A stretch of DNA of 64,000 nt from an uncultured archaeon. GTDB taxonomy: Archaea; Halobacteriota; Methanosarcinia; Methanosarcinales; Methanoperedenaceae. Made by a program: the position numbers and the translations under genes. Shown in pieces: positions 1 through 8,380 of this stretch. The stretch is from the NCBI GenBank assembly GCA_902386205.1, contig CABMIH010000088.1, positions 1 through 64,000 on the forward strand, in the 5' to 3' direction. A model generated the notes under the pieces. The model was not told the DNA's origin, made no database searches, and saw nothing but the letters and a program-made list of their open reading frames with translations. Position 1 is the first letter of the stretch, and the number at the start of each line of letters is the position of its first letter.

Positions 1-107
1 AGAAGGTCAGCGAAGGGGAGATGGCAGAGATCCGTGATATTGATACAAAGATGAGGCGTGGCGAAAGAACCAGACTTGATGATGCCCTGGCTGAATTGAA
101 TGTTTGA
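1..107 (+). CDS. RelB-like antitoxin, C-terminal end only (partial)
   Basis: The window opens inside this gene. The frame from base 3 is open and encodes 34 residues ending in DDALAELNV before TGA at 105-107. The stop overlaps the ATG of the RelE-like gene (100), the usual coupled arrangement of an antitoxin followed by its toxin. The visible tail is charged and helical, as expected for a toxin-wrapping antitoxin C-terminus. The family call rests mainly on this context because the DNA-binding part lies outside the window. Confidence 0.55.
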   Translation, partial: KVSEGEMAEIRDIDTKMRRGERTRLDDALAELNV

Positions 108-369
108 AATTTACCTGAGCAATTCTGCCCTGAAGGCTTTAAAGAATTTTGATAGGCGGATAGTGGATAAAACAAAGAAAGCTCTTCTCATATTGAAGAA
201 TTCCCCGTTGCCGATAAAAGAATATGACATCAAAAAGGTTGAAGGGGCAGATGACATCTACCGCATGAGAATCTCAAGATACAGAATTGTCTATAGAATT
301 GATTGGGGCAAGAAGGAGATTAACATTATCAAAATCGAAAAGAGAAATGAAAAAACATATCGTTTGTAG
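100..369 (+). CDS. RelE/ParE-family toxin
   Basis: This 89-residue protein has the compact RelE/ParE layout. It starts MFEIYLSNSALKALKNF, has a basic helix around residues 18-32, and ends with the strand pair seen as YRMRISRYRIVYRI and a KIEKRNEKTYRL tail. Family members are ribosome-dependent mRNA endonucleases or gyrase poisons; the sequence alone does not say which. The gene overlaps the upstream antitoxin by 8 nt, so the two are probably co-translated and autoregulated as one operon. The call is confident at family level only. Confidence 0.8.
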   Translation: MFEIYLSNSALKALKNFDRRIVDKTKKALLILKNSPLPIKEYDIKKVEGADDIYRMRISRYRIVYRIDWGKKEINIIKIEKRNEKTYRL

Positions 370-397
370 CCCGATTGATGTTCTTATTCATGATCTT

Positions 398-489
398 GCC
401 CGGGCTCCCCCTTCCCTGCCGGTTCGCTGATGGATTCCGGCTTTGTTTCCCTGAAACAGGCGCTTAAAACAGACAAAAGATTCAGGCAC
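398..489 (+). repeat. Copy 1 of a dispersed ~80-bp repeat (decayed coding fragment)
   Basis: The stretch from 'cccccttccctgcc' through 'cagacaaaagattcagg' recurs, nearly identical, at about 3866-3942. In one frame both copies read MDSGFVSLKQALK followed by (A/T)DK(S/R)FR and then diverge into stop codons. This copy has a 5-nt insertion ('ggttc') before the shared gctgatgg. It looks like the relic of a duplicated gene. The parent family was not recognised. The rest of 370-640 shows no gene. Confidence 0.65.
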
Positions 490-664
490 ACCGCGCCGTT
501 CCTCCTGACATAGCTTTGATCATCTCCCATAGGGCGAGTGCTGCCTGATTACAGTACCGGCACGAAGTGAATCTGTATACTCTTATATTGAACAAAACTT
601 TATTTAGTTTTAAGATGAATGCATAATGTAACAACTAGGAATGGAACCTGATACAGGGGTTAAG

Positions 665-3600
665 ATGAAAACCATATTGTTTATTGCACTTATAGTGAGC
701 GGAGTTTTCATATCCGATGTAGCGGCAGGGGAAAACCTTCCGTTTTACAACCTCTCTATCTCATTCGATATTTCAAAGAATCTTCTCAAAGGCGTCTCAA
801 CGATCACCCTTTCAGAAAACAGGGACATGAATATTTCTACCGGTAACCTTGATATCACATCTGTAAAGCTAAACGGATCGCCTCTTGAGCCCCAGATTAA
901 AGATGGGATATTTAATGTAAAAGGCAATGGTACGCTTGAAATTTTTTTTCAGTGTAAGTTTGCAAGAGTAAATGGAAATGAAAACCTTGAAAATGCCGGT
1001 GTAGTCTCATATGATACTATCAGTGATGAGGGGATATCCCTGACAGGAATATGGTATCCTCATATTGAGGGTAGAGCATATTACCATTTGAAGGCGCTCC
1101 TTCCAGAAGGTTTTAGTGCAATCTCCGAAGCGGATGGGATTACTGCCAAGAGTACACCGCAGGGTATAGAATATACTTTCAACTTTCCTCACCCCCTGAA
1201 TAAAATAAACCTCGTTGCAGGTAAATACATGATACGGAAAGAGACCTTTCATGGCGCAGACATTTATGTATATTTTTTTCCCGGTGACATCTCACATGAC
1301 ATTATCGGATATCTTGACGACATCTCACGTGCAGATACTTACATCGAATATACGAAGAAATACCTGAAGATGTATGAGGAACTTATCGGCCCTTACCCGT
1401 ACAAACGGTTCTCTGTTGTTGAGAATGTCCTCCCTACAGGGTATTCAATGCCCACATTTACACTACTGGGCAAAGATGTTATACGTCTTCCATTCATTGT
1501 CAATACATCCCTGGGACATGAGATTCTTCACCAGTGGTTTGGAAATTATGTCTATGATGACTTTGAAAAGGGAAACTGGATAGAGGGGCTTACTACATAC
1601 CAGTCCGACCATCTTTATAAAAAACAGAATGGCGAGGGTGAGCAGTACAGGAAGAAACTCCTCATTGACTATCAGAGCTATGTTATACCTGATAAGGAGA
1701 CTGAACTTGCGGATTTCTTCCAGAGGATGGATTTCGCATCCGGGTCAATTGGCTATGGAAAGGGGACATTGTTGTTCCATATGCTAAATAACGAGATAGG
1801 AGATGATGCATTCTACAGGGGGTTAAGGGAGCTTATCAAAGAAAAGGCATTCCAGGATGCAACATGGGATGATGTAAAAATAGCCTTTGAAAACGCCTCT
1901 GGCAGGAACCTGGAGCGGTTTTTCAACCAGTGGCTTTACAGAAAAGGAGCGATATCAATCGATATAGTAGACCAGAGAGTGACCGTCCTGAATGGCGTTC
2001 CCACAACATCTTTTAAGGTTATCCAGGAAGGGGAGCCATATGAATTTATGCTGCCGCTCAAGATAAATACAGACAAAGGTGAAGTTATAAGGATTTTGAA
2101 TGTTAAAAAGGAAAATGAAACGTTTGAGATCCCTTCAAACGGGACCCCTCAAGATATGGTTTTAGATGGCGACTACGACTTAATGCGCAGACTTTCAGAA
2201 AAAGAATTCCCGCCCGTTATATCAAGGCTCCTGGGAGATGAAAAAAGGCTGATCCTTATCCCTGAAAAAGATAAAGAAAAATATGAGGATTTAATAAATG
2301 TTTTCAAAGGTGAGGGCTTTATCCCAAAGGAAGAAAAGGAAATTAAGGATGAAAATATAACAGCATCTTCCATTCTCGTGTTAGGTTCTGACAGCCCGAT
2401 TCTTAAGAGACTCTTCGGTGGATGGAAAATGCCAGAGCCGGGATTCAGCCTCGCCATAGTCAAGAATCCTCTGAACACATCAAAGGTGGTGGCTGTTGCC
2501 GAAGCAGGCTCAAAGGAGGAGGTTGACCTGGCGTCAAGAAAGATATTTCACTACGGGCAATATTCTTTTATAAGGTTTGAAAAAGGTAAAAACGTAGAGA
2601 ATAGAACAGATGGAACCGAACAGGGGATAAGGGTTAGTTTATACGAGCCTGTGATGGGGATCCAGCCTCAAAAAACAATTAAGCTCGATGAGATCGTTCG
2701 CAATATTTCTGACAAGACTATTATCTATATTGGAGAGACACATACCAACTATGAGGAACATAAGGTGCAGCTTGCGGTTATTATGAATCTCTCTGAGAAG
2801 GGACATAAGTTTGCCATTGGCATGGAGATGTTCCAGAAACCGTTCCAGAAAGCAATTGATGACTATATCGCCGGAAATATAACAGAAAAGGATTTTTTGA
2901 AAAAAACCCAGTATTTCAAGAGATGGGGATATGATTATAATCTTTATAGGGAAATTATTAATTTTGCAAAAGCAAAGAATATCCCTGTCGTAGCCCTTAA
3001 TCTTCGATCAGAGATTATTGATAATGTCACAAAAGGTGGTCTTGACGCCCTTACTGATGAGGACAAAAAACAAATCCCCAGGGATATGGATATGTCGGAT
3101 GAGGATTACAAAAAAAGTCTCAAAGAGATTTTCGACGAGCATGGAAATCAAGGGTTCGGAAACTTTGACTATTTCTACCAGTCCCAGATACTCTGGGATG
3201 AAACCATGGCTCATTCAGTGGATGAATTCCTGAAACATAACCCGGATTATCAAATTGTTGTACTTGCCGGTTTGGGCCATATTATGTATGGTTCGGGTAT
3301 CCCGAAACGGGCATACAGGCTGGATGGTAAAGATTATGCAACGTTGATACAGGGTTCTGAAAGCACTGATGAAAACGTGGGGGATTTTGTACTTTTCCCG
3401 AAACCCATATCGCCGATACCTGCTGTGCAGCTTGGGATTTTCCCTGCGGAAGCAGATGGCAAAGTCAAGATAGTTAATGTTGGAACTGATAGCGTTGCAG
3501 AGAAAGCAGGTCTCAAAAAAGATGATATCTTCATCTCCATTGATGACTGGAAAATCGAGGGCATAGAAGATGTAAGAATCTCTATGTTTGATAAAAAGGA

Positions 3601-3679
3601 GGGCGATACTATAAAGGTCAGGATATTGAGAAAAAGCCTGACCGGGGAGAAGGAGCTTGATTTTACGATAACTCTTTAA
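665..3679 (+). CDS. Exported M1-type metallopeptidase fused to a ChaN/Tiki-like domain and PDZ
   Basis: About 1004 residues from ATG 665. That start is preferred over ATG 641 because it puts a clean signal peptide (MKTILFIALIVSGVFISDVAAG) at the N-terminus. The M1-like half carries the zinc motif HEILHQWFGN at nt 1517-1546, with a downstream Glu in WIEGLTTY at 1583. The spacing from the second His to that Glu is 17, one shorter than the classical M1 spacing. From about nt 2680 the protein becomes a ChaN/DUF399 (Tiki superfamily) domain, with IIYIGETHTNYEEH, GMEMFQKPFQ and VVLAGLGHIMYG. A C-terminal PDZ domain (about nt 3420-3670) has VGTDSVAEKAGLKKDD. Inference: an extracytoplasmic peptidase whose ChaN part may bind haem or cleave peptides. 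No operon partner is seen. Confidence 0.85.
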   Translation: MKTILFIALIVSGVFISDVAAGENLPFYNLSISFDISKNLLKGVSTITLSENRDMNISTGNLDITSVKLNGSPLEPQIKDGIFNVKGNGTLEIFFQCKFARVNGNENLENAGVVSYDTISDEGISLTGIWYPHIEGRAYYHLKALLPEGFSAISEADGITAKSTPQGIEYTFNFPHPLNKINLVAGKYMIRKETFHGADIYVYFFPGDISHDIIGYLDDISRADTYIEYTKKYLKMYEELIGPYPYKRFSVVENVLPTGYSMPTFTLLGKDVIRLPFIVNTSLGHEILHQWFGNYVYDDFEKGNWIEGLTTYQSDHLYKKQNGEGEQYRKKLLIDYQSYVIPDKETELADFFQRMDFASGSIGYGKGTLLFHMLNNEIGDDAFYRGLRELIKEKAFQDATWDDVKIAFENASGRNLERFFNQWLYRKGAISIDIVDQRVTVLNGVPTTSFKVIQEGEPYEFMLPLKINTDKGEVIRILNVKKENETFEIPSNGTPQDMVLDGDYDLMRRLSEKEFPPVISRLLGDEKRLILIPEKDKEKYEDLINVFKGEGFIPKEEKEIKDENITASSILVLGSDSPILKRLFGGWKMPEPGFSLAIVKNPLNTSKVVAVAEAGSKEEVDLASRKIFHYGQYSFIRFEKGKNVENRTDGTEQGIRVSLYEPVMGIQPQKTIKLDEIVRNISDKTIIYIGETHTNYEEHKVQLAVIMNLSEKGHKFAIGMEMFQKPFQKAIDDYIAGNITEKDFLKKTQYFKRWGYDYNLYREIINFAKAKNIPVVALNLRSEIIDNVTKGGLDALTDEDKKQIPRDMDMSDEDYKKSLKEIFDEHGNQGFGNFDYFYQSQILWDETMAHSVDEFLKHNPDYQIVVLAGLGHIMYGSGIPKRAYRLDGKDYATLIQGSESTDENVGDFVLFPKPISPIPAVQLGIFPAEADGKVKIVNVGTDSVAEKAGLKKDDIFISIDDWKIEGIEDVRISMFDKKEGDTIKVRILRKSLTGEKELDFTITL

Positions 3680-4022
3680 TTTACCTTTGCGCCAAATTGT
3701 TAATAAAAGCACCCTACTCTAATCGATCTTATTTATTATTTTCTCGCAGCACTGATTGATTTACATAATCACCGACGCCGCATCGCGATCAACAACAGGC
3801 GCTTTCCTCACATGATTCTTCTCCGGGCTCCACCTCCCAGGAAAGTCAAATCATTCTACACATTCGCCCCCTTCCCTGCCGCTGATGGATTCCGGCTTTG
3901 TTTCCCTGAAGCAGGCGCTTAAAGCAGACAAAAGCTTCAGGGACTTCATCAAGAAATGATATGAAACAGGTGTAACAGCTTCATGTTATGAGAGATTCAT
4001 TTTTTCATCAGGTATTCTATCA
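3680..4022. repeat. Intergenic with copy 2 of the dispersed repeat
   Basis: The 343-nt gap holds no intact gene. Bases about 3866-3942 are copy 2 of the repeat seen at 398-489, reading MDSGFVSLKQALKADKSFR and then DFIKK before TGA. A shorter shared piece, 'ccgggctcc' (about 3824), also precedes copy 1 (about 400) and is followed there directly by the cccttccctgcc segment. The intervening bases differ, so one copy has an insertion or the other a deletion. This supports two relics of the same lost gene. Confidence 0.6.
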
Positions 4023-4490
4023 TCACAAGAGAGTCTCCAAACGCCGACTCCATTCATCGAGTTTTTCGCCGGGAATTACTAAACCTTTCTCTTGCTTTTC
4101 TCTGCTCTTAGCCTTTTTAAGTGCATCATAAAGACTATTGTAATGAAACCGATGCCTTTTGCTAACCTGTTTCACATTCAGTACTAGATTCATCATTCGA
4201 GAGAGATTGTTTAATTCGTGTTCTGCGTCCTCCTGGTGGGATTCCAAAATCAGATAGATTGCTGAATTGATTAAAAGGGAAATACTCATATCTCTGAAAC
4301 GATTATTCTCCCAGTACGCTTCAATAGCCGCAATGCCAAGATTTCGTCTTTGGCTTTTCCCCGACAGCCAATCGAGAGCATGATAGAAAATTTCATCTGA
4401 TTTTTGTCTATAGTTCAACCATGCAATAAAGGCGGCCAAACCCCAACCACCAAGCGCAACAATTAGGGTAATTATCTCTGATATGGTCAC
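4023..4490 (-). CDS. Hypothetical single-pass membrane protein
   Basis: 155 residues. The N-terminus (MTISEIITLIVALGGWGLAAFIAWLNYRQK) is one hydrophobic helix followed by a basic residue cluster, so the remaining ~125 residues should be cytoplasmic. The soluble part is rich in Arg, Lys and Glu and predicted helical (for example AIEAYWENNRFRDMS and ALKKAKSREKQEKG). I do not recognise a family. It stands alone between a repeat-bearing intergenic region and the divergently transcribed hisG. Confidence 0.6.
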   Translation of the reverse strand: MTISEIITLIVALGGWGLAAFIAWLNYRQKSDEIFYHALDWLSGKSQRRNLGIAAIEAYWENNRFRDMSISLLINSAIYLILESHQEDAEHELNNLSRMMNLVLNVKQVSKRHRFHYNSLYDALKKAKSREKQEKGLVIPGEKLDEWSRRLETLL

Positions 4491-4628
4491 TTCCTTCAGA
4501 CCTCCTAACTTTACTTATTACAGGCAACTCAGCATTATATATAGATTGTCGTGTCTGGAAGGCCAGCGACAGGAGATACCCTCAGCAAAGCTTTTAATCA
4601 GGGGATTCGTGTAGAAGGTCGAATTATT

Positions 4629-5501
4629 ATGATAGACATCGCGATCCCAAAAGGCAGCCTTGAAGAGCAGACACTCCTTTTATTCAAGCAGGCTGACCTT
4701 GAGATAAGAAAAACCGACAGGGAATACAATCCCACGATAAAAGACCCGAGGATAAAGAAAGTGAAGATCCTGCGACCGCAGGAAATACCCAAATACGTTG
4801 AAGAGGGCTATTTTGACCTTGGCATATCGGGGAAGGACTGGGTAATGGAATCAGAGTCCGATGTGGTCGAAGTCGCAGACATGTTCTACAGCAAAATGGG
4901 GGAAGGGATTGTGAAGATCGTAGTGGCCGTACCCAACGACCGCGACATCAAAAGCGGAAAAGACATAAAACCCGGAAGCAGGGTATCGACAGAATACCCA
5001 AAACTCACAAAGAAATTTTTTGATGACCGCGGCATCCCCGTGGACATACGCTACTCCTACGGCGCCACGGAAGCCAAAGTCCCGGAACTTGTAGATGTGA
5101 TAGTAGATCTTACAGAAACAGGCTCGACTCTCCGTAAGAACGGGCTAAAGATCGTGGATGTCATACTTGAATCCAACACGAAACTGATAGCAAATAAGAA
5201 AAGCTGGAAAGACCCTGTGAAACGAAAGGAGATAGAGGAGATAAAGATCCTCCTCCAGGCCGTACTTGAAGCGCGCGGCAGGGTATATATCGTGATGAAC
5301 GTGCCTGAGAACAAACTGGATTCGGTAGTTAGCGCCGTCCCGGCAATGAAGAAACCTACGGTATCCAAGCTCTACAAATCAGATTATTATGCCGTCGGAA
5401 CGGTAGTAAGCAAGAGCGAGATCAATATCCTCATACCGAAACTGAAGAGTCTCGGAGCTGAAGATATAATCGAAATGGACATTGCAAAGATCGTTCATTA
5501 A
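4629..5501 (+). CDS. hisG: ATP phosphoribosyltransferase, long form
   Basis: Catalyses the first step of histidine synthesis, ATP + PRPP to phosphoribosyl-ATP. The protein is 290 residues from ATG 4629, with 'gaaggt' about ten bases upstream. The longer frame from 4551 adds 26 unconserved residues and is rejected. It opens MIDIAIPKGSLEEQTLLLF. The PRPP-binding region reads DVIVDLTETGSTLRKNGL. About 80 extra C-terminal residues (MNVPENKLDSVVSAVP onward) are the ACT-like regulatory domain of long-form HisG, which binds histidine and does not need HisZ. hisD lies about 11 kb away rather than in the same operon. Confidence 0.95.
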   Translation: MIDIAIPKGSLEEQTLLLFKQADLEIRKTDREYNPTIKDPRIKKVKILRPQEIPKYVEEGYFDLGISGKDWVMESESDVVEVADMFYSKMGEGIVKIVVAVPNDRDIKSGKDIKPGSRVSTEYPKLTKKFFDDRGIPVDIRYSYGATEAKVPELVDVIVDLTETGSTLRKNGLKIVDVILESNTKLIANKKSWKDPVKRKEIEEIKILLQAVLEARGRVYIVMNVPENKLDSVVSAVPAMKKPTVSKLYKSDYYAVGTVVSKSEINILIPKLKSLGAEDIIEMDIAKIVH

Positions 5502-5575
5502 AAATATATCCAGATATTTTCCTGGATTTTTTGCCCTGCCATGTTTATATCCCCACACCGCTATTTCTTATATGG

Positions 5576-6673
5576 ATGTCCCTGCCAGAAGACTCGCACA
5601 GGAGAATAATCCTTCATGTGGATATGGACTATTTCTTTGCCCAGTGCGAGGAAAGAGAACGCCCCCAGATAAAGGGCAAGCCTGTGGTCATATGCGTATA
5701 TTCGGCCCGCGGCGGCGATAGCGGCGCCGTGAGCACAAGCAATTACGAGGCAAGAAAACTCGGGATAAAAGCCGGGATCCCTATAAGCCGCGCAAAAAAA
5801 ATCGCCCCTGACGCTGTGTTTTTGCCAGTAAATATGGAACTTTATCACAGCATCTCAGATGAGGTGATGGAAATGATCAAAAACCATTGCGGGATATTTG
5901 AGCAGGAAAGCGTGGATGAAACATTCTGTGATATAACAGGTAAGGTTTCGGATTTTGAAGAAGCCGGGATCCTGGCTCAAAGGATAAAAGATGAGATCAG
6001 GCAAAAAGCGGGATTGACATGCTCGGCCGGAGCCGGGCCAAATAAGCTTGTCGCAAAGATAGCTTCTGATTTCAAGAAACCGGATGGCTTGACTGTCGTG
6101 AAACCCGGCGAAGTCTTATGGTTCCTTGAACCTCTTAAAATCACGGAACTGCCTGGCGTGGGCAAAAAGACAGGAGACAGGTTGAACGAACTCGGCGTGA
6201 AAACCATCGGCGGGTTATCAAAGTTATCAATAGATGAACTTATCCGGGAATTCGGGCAGGCAAAAGGCATCTGGCTAAAACAGGCATCAGAAGGCATAGA
6301 CGATTCACCTGTTGTTGAGCGCGAAGGCACCGAACAGATAGGGCGGATGACAACGCTGAAGACCGATACAGCGGATCCTGACGTGATAATCGAGGCCATA
6401 AATGAGCTTTCAGGGGATGTCCACAGGAAACTGGAAGCGCGAAAGCTCAGCTTCAAATCCGTTACATTTGTTGCGATCTCCACAGATTTCAAGACCCACA
6501 CCAGAACCCATACTTTAAGCGCGGTTGCAAAAGACCTCGATACGATAAAGAATACAGCCCATGTCCTTGCGAAAGCTTTCCTTGATGAAAACCCGTTCCC
6601 TCTTCGCAGGGTGGGAATAAGGGTAGCGAATCTGGAAGAGAAAAAGGGCCAGAGAACTCTCGTGGAGTTCTGA
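5576..6673 (+). CDS. dinB: DNA polymerase IV (Y-family)
   Basis: A translesion polymerase of about 365 residues. ATG 5576 is chosen because the family N-terminus (RRIILHVDMDYFFAQCEERE) follows within ten residues; the open frame from 5531 adds hydrophobic residues unlike the family. Catalytic acidic motifs are visible: HVDMDYFFA near the start and QESVDETFCDITG around residue 115. Helix-hairpin-helix motifs follow (ITELPGVGKKTGDRLNELG). The protein ends GQRTLVEF, which fits a PCNA-interacting PIP box (Q-x-x-L-x-x-F). The gene starts 74 nt after hisG, so the two may be co-transcribed, though no functional link is evident. Confidence 0.95.
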   Translation: MSLPEDSHRRIILHVDMDYFFAQCEERERPQIKGKPVVICVYSARGGDSGAVSTSNYEARKLGIKAGIPISRAKKIAPDAVFLPVNMELYHSISDEVMEMIKNHCGIFEQESVDETFCDITGKVSDFEEAGILAQRIKDEIRQKAGLTCSAGAGPNKLVAKIASDFKKPDGLTVVKPGEVLWFLEPLKITELPGVGKKTGDRLNELGVKTIGGLSKLSIDELIREFGQAKGIWLKQASEGIDDSPVVEREGTEQIGRMTTLKTDTADPDVIIEAINELSGDVHRKLEARKLSFKSVTFVAISTDFKTHTRTHTLSAVAKDLDTIKNTAHVLAKAFLDENPFPLRRVGIRVANLEEKKGQRTLVEF

Positions 6674-6677
6674 TATC

Positions 6678-7253
6678 CTATTTCGTGATTCCGATCAATT
6701 TATAAAGCATCACCATCGCTTCCTTCTCCCTTTCCCCGCCGCATTTTTTTACAATGGTGTTGTAATGTTCAATGCTGTCAATATGTTTTTTCTCCCTGAA
6801 AACAACATATCTTGTAGCATGGATCGCCGCTTCAATGACAGCATTGAAACCGCGATTTACGGGCTGGATTTTTCGCCGGTTTATTTTTCCGTCAACAGGA
6901 GATAGCTCCACGAGCGAAATCCTCTCTCCTTTTTTACATTTGCAATCAAAGAGGATCCACCCCAGGGCATCCTTCATGACCGGAAAACCATTAACATATT
7001 CGAATCTCTCAGGTTCAAGGTCGCAAAGTGAGGACCGCACGAACAATACCGGTTCATCCACGATGTTTGCGACAGCAACAGGCCTGTCAAGTATATTCTC
7101 AAGCGTCCTTGAATAATAAATCATGGCAAAAAGTCTCCCTTCCTTCCTGTGCAAACCCATAGGCGCAGCATTTGGTTCTCCATCTTTTGAGAGGGTTGTG
7201 AAAATCACTTCCGATATCCCGTCATGTATCCCGAAATCCCCGGTATCTATCAA
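6678..7253 (-). CDS. DUF447 family flavin-binding-fold protein
   Basis: 191 residues resembling the DUF447 family, which has a split-barrel flavin-reductase-like fold. It starts MIDTGDFGIHDGISEVIFTT and then shows EPNAAPMGLHRKEGRLFAMIYYSRTLEN. The start overlaps the stop of the upstream CitG-like gene by 4 nt (7250-7253), so translation is coupled. From family knowledge, DUF447 and CitG-like genes co-occur in organisms that make tetrahydromethanopterin and have been proposed to act in that pathway. The specific reaction is not established here. Confidence 0.75.
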   Translation of the reverse strand: MIDTGDFGIHDGISEVIFTTLSKDGEPNAAPMGLHRKEGRLFAMIYYSRTLENILDRPVAVANIVDEPVLFVRSSLCDLEPERFEYVNGFPVMKDALGWILFDCKCKKGERISLVELSPVDGKINRRKIQPVNRGFNAVIEAAIHATRYVVFREKKHIDSIEHYNTIVKKCGGEREKEAMVMLYKLIGITK

Positions 7254-8113
7254 AATTTCATCCCCTCAAAAAGTGAGATGAACAGGCCTGCAATAATAAT
7301 ATCTGCGCTTGACCCGGGATTTACTCCTTCCTTCAGCAATTCCTCATCAAAAGACCTTATATCGTTCCTTATCACGTTAATATCGCCTTTTTGCAGGATT
7401 CTTTTTGCGCGCATTGAAACTTCCTCCGCCTTTTTGCTGTCAAATTTGGTCTGGATAAAAGTGTCATTATTGCTTGATAAAAACTCCATAAAGGTAATGA
7501 CCACCGCATCATTGATGCCATATTCCACCACCTTATCCCTGATCGATGCTGCGCATTCAAAAGTCCTTTCAAAACCATTGATCCATTCATTCGCGATCAT
7601 ATCGTAGCTTTCTGCTATTTCCATCAACTCAAAAAGTGTCAACCCCTGCTCTTTTATTTTATTAATAGATGATGCGTCGCCAAGGCCAAGTTCATCAACA
7701 GGTTTGACACGGACTTTTGCTTCGGAAAAAGCCCTGTATAATTCTACGGCATCATCCACTGAAGTTTCCCTTACTACTTGCCGCACCTGCGCTTTTAAGC
7801 ATGCTTTATTTGTACACCTGCCGGCTGCCATCACAAGCGGGATAAGCAAAATAAATGCCCCGAAATGTGTATTGCCCCCGTCCTGCCAGCGGTTGCTTTC
7901 GATAACTGCACAACGTATCAGAGACCCAACCCCTGATCTTGATTTTGCAGCCTTCTCCAGCACAGGATACACACCTGCTGAACTTGCAAGGAAATGCTCA
8001 AAACGGGTATCCGGATAATTATGGTCCCTGTCGATATTGCCGGGTTTTGGCGTGGCGGAAACCTCAAGGAGCATAGCAAGCTGTGCACAACGGGCGATGC
8101 GATTTGGCTTCAT
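7250..8113 (-). CDS. CitG/MdcB-like triphosphoribosyl-dephospho-CoA synthase homologue
   Basis: 287 residues of the CitG superfamily. It has the early EVSATPKPGNIDRDHNY motif (residues ~19-35) and a mid-region DGGNTHFGAFILLIPLVMAAG motif that carries conserved nucleotide-binding residues. In bacteria the family makes the prosthetic group of citrate lyase. Methanogens lack that enzyme, and the archaeal homologues are thought to work in C1-carrier or related cofactor synthesis. First gene of a two-gene minus-strand operon with the DUF447 gene (4-nt overlap). A candidate terminator of the upstream aconitase X unit lies at about 8186-8250. Confidence 0.8.
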   Translation of the reverse strand: MKPNRIARCAQLAMLLEVSATPKPGNIDRDHNYPDTRFEHFLASSAGVYPVLEKAAKSRSGVGSLIRCAVIESNRWQDGGNTHFGAFILLIPLVMAAGRCTNKACLKAQVRQVVRETSVDDAVELYRAFSEAKVRVKPVDELGLGDASSINKIKEQGLTLFELMEIAESYDMIANEWINGFERTFECAASIRDKVVEYGINDAVVITFMEFLSSNNDTFIQTKFDSKKAEEVSMRAKRILQKGDINVIRNDIRSFDEELLKEGVNPGSSADIIIAGLFISLFEGMKF

Positions 8114-8185
8114 CTGGAAGGCTATATTCTTTTAATGTAACATTAATGTTTTATTAAAAACAAGACAATTCCGATATTAAAGTGA

Positions 8186-8249
8186 GAGGTTGGAGAAAAA
8201 AAAAGCTCACTGATGGATAGGATAGCTTTTGCCCACTTGCCCCAACCTC
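8186..8249 (-). terminator. Candidate intrinsic terminator / nested stem-loop
   Basis: Two nested inverted repeats lie between the acnX 3' end (8381) and the citG-like start (8113). The outer arms are GAGGTTGG (8186-8193) and CCAACCTC (8242-8249). The inner arms are AAAAGCT (8201-8207) and AGCTTTT (8224-8230) with a 16-nt loop. Read on the minus strand, the inner hairpin runs straight into a run of about nine T. That fits termination of the acnX transcript. The outer stem is more than a terminator needs and could mean a small structured RNA. Confidence 0.5.
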
Positions 8250-8380
8250 ATCATATATGTTTTCTTACAAGCTAATAAAACTTGTTATCCGTATTTTGTC
8301 AATGGTCAAACAATTATGGTCTTAAAAGCCAAAATTGAAGATTTCTGGTATGTTACGACCATTAACCATCAAAAAGGGTC

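Noticed and set aside
5482-5721. 79-codon plus-strand frame across the hisG/dinB junction
   Set aside because: Overlaps the conserved N-terminus of DNA polymerase IV in another frame; no ribosome site.
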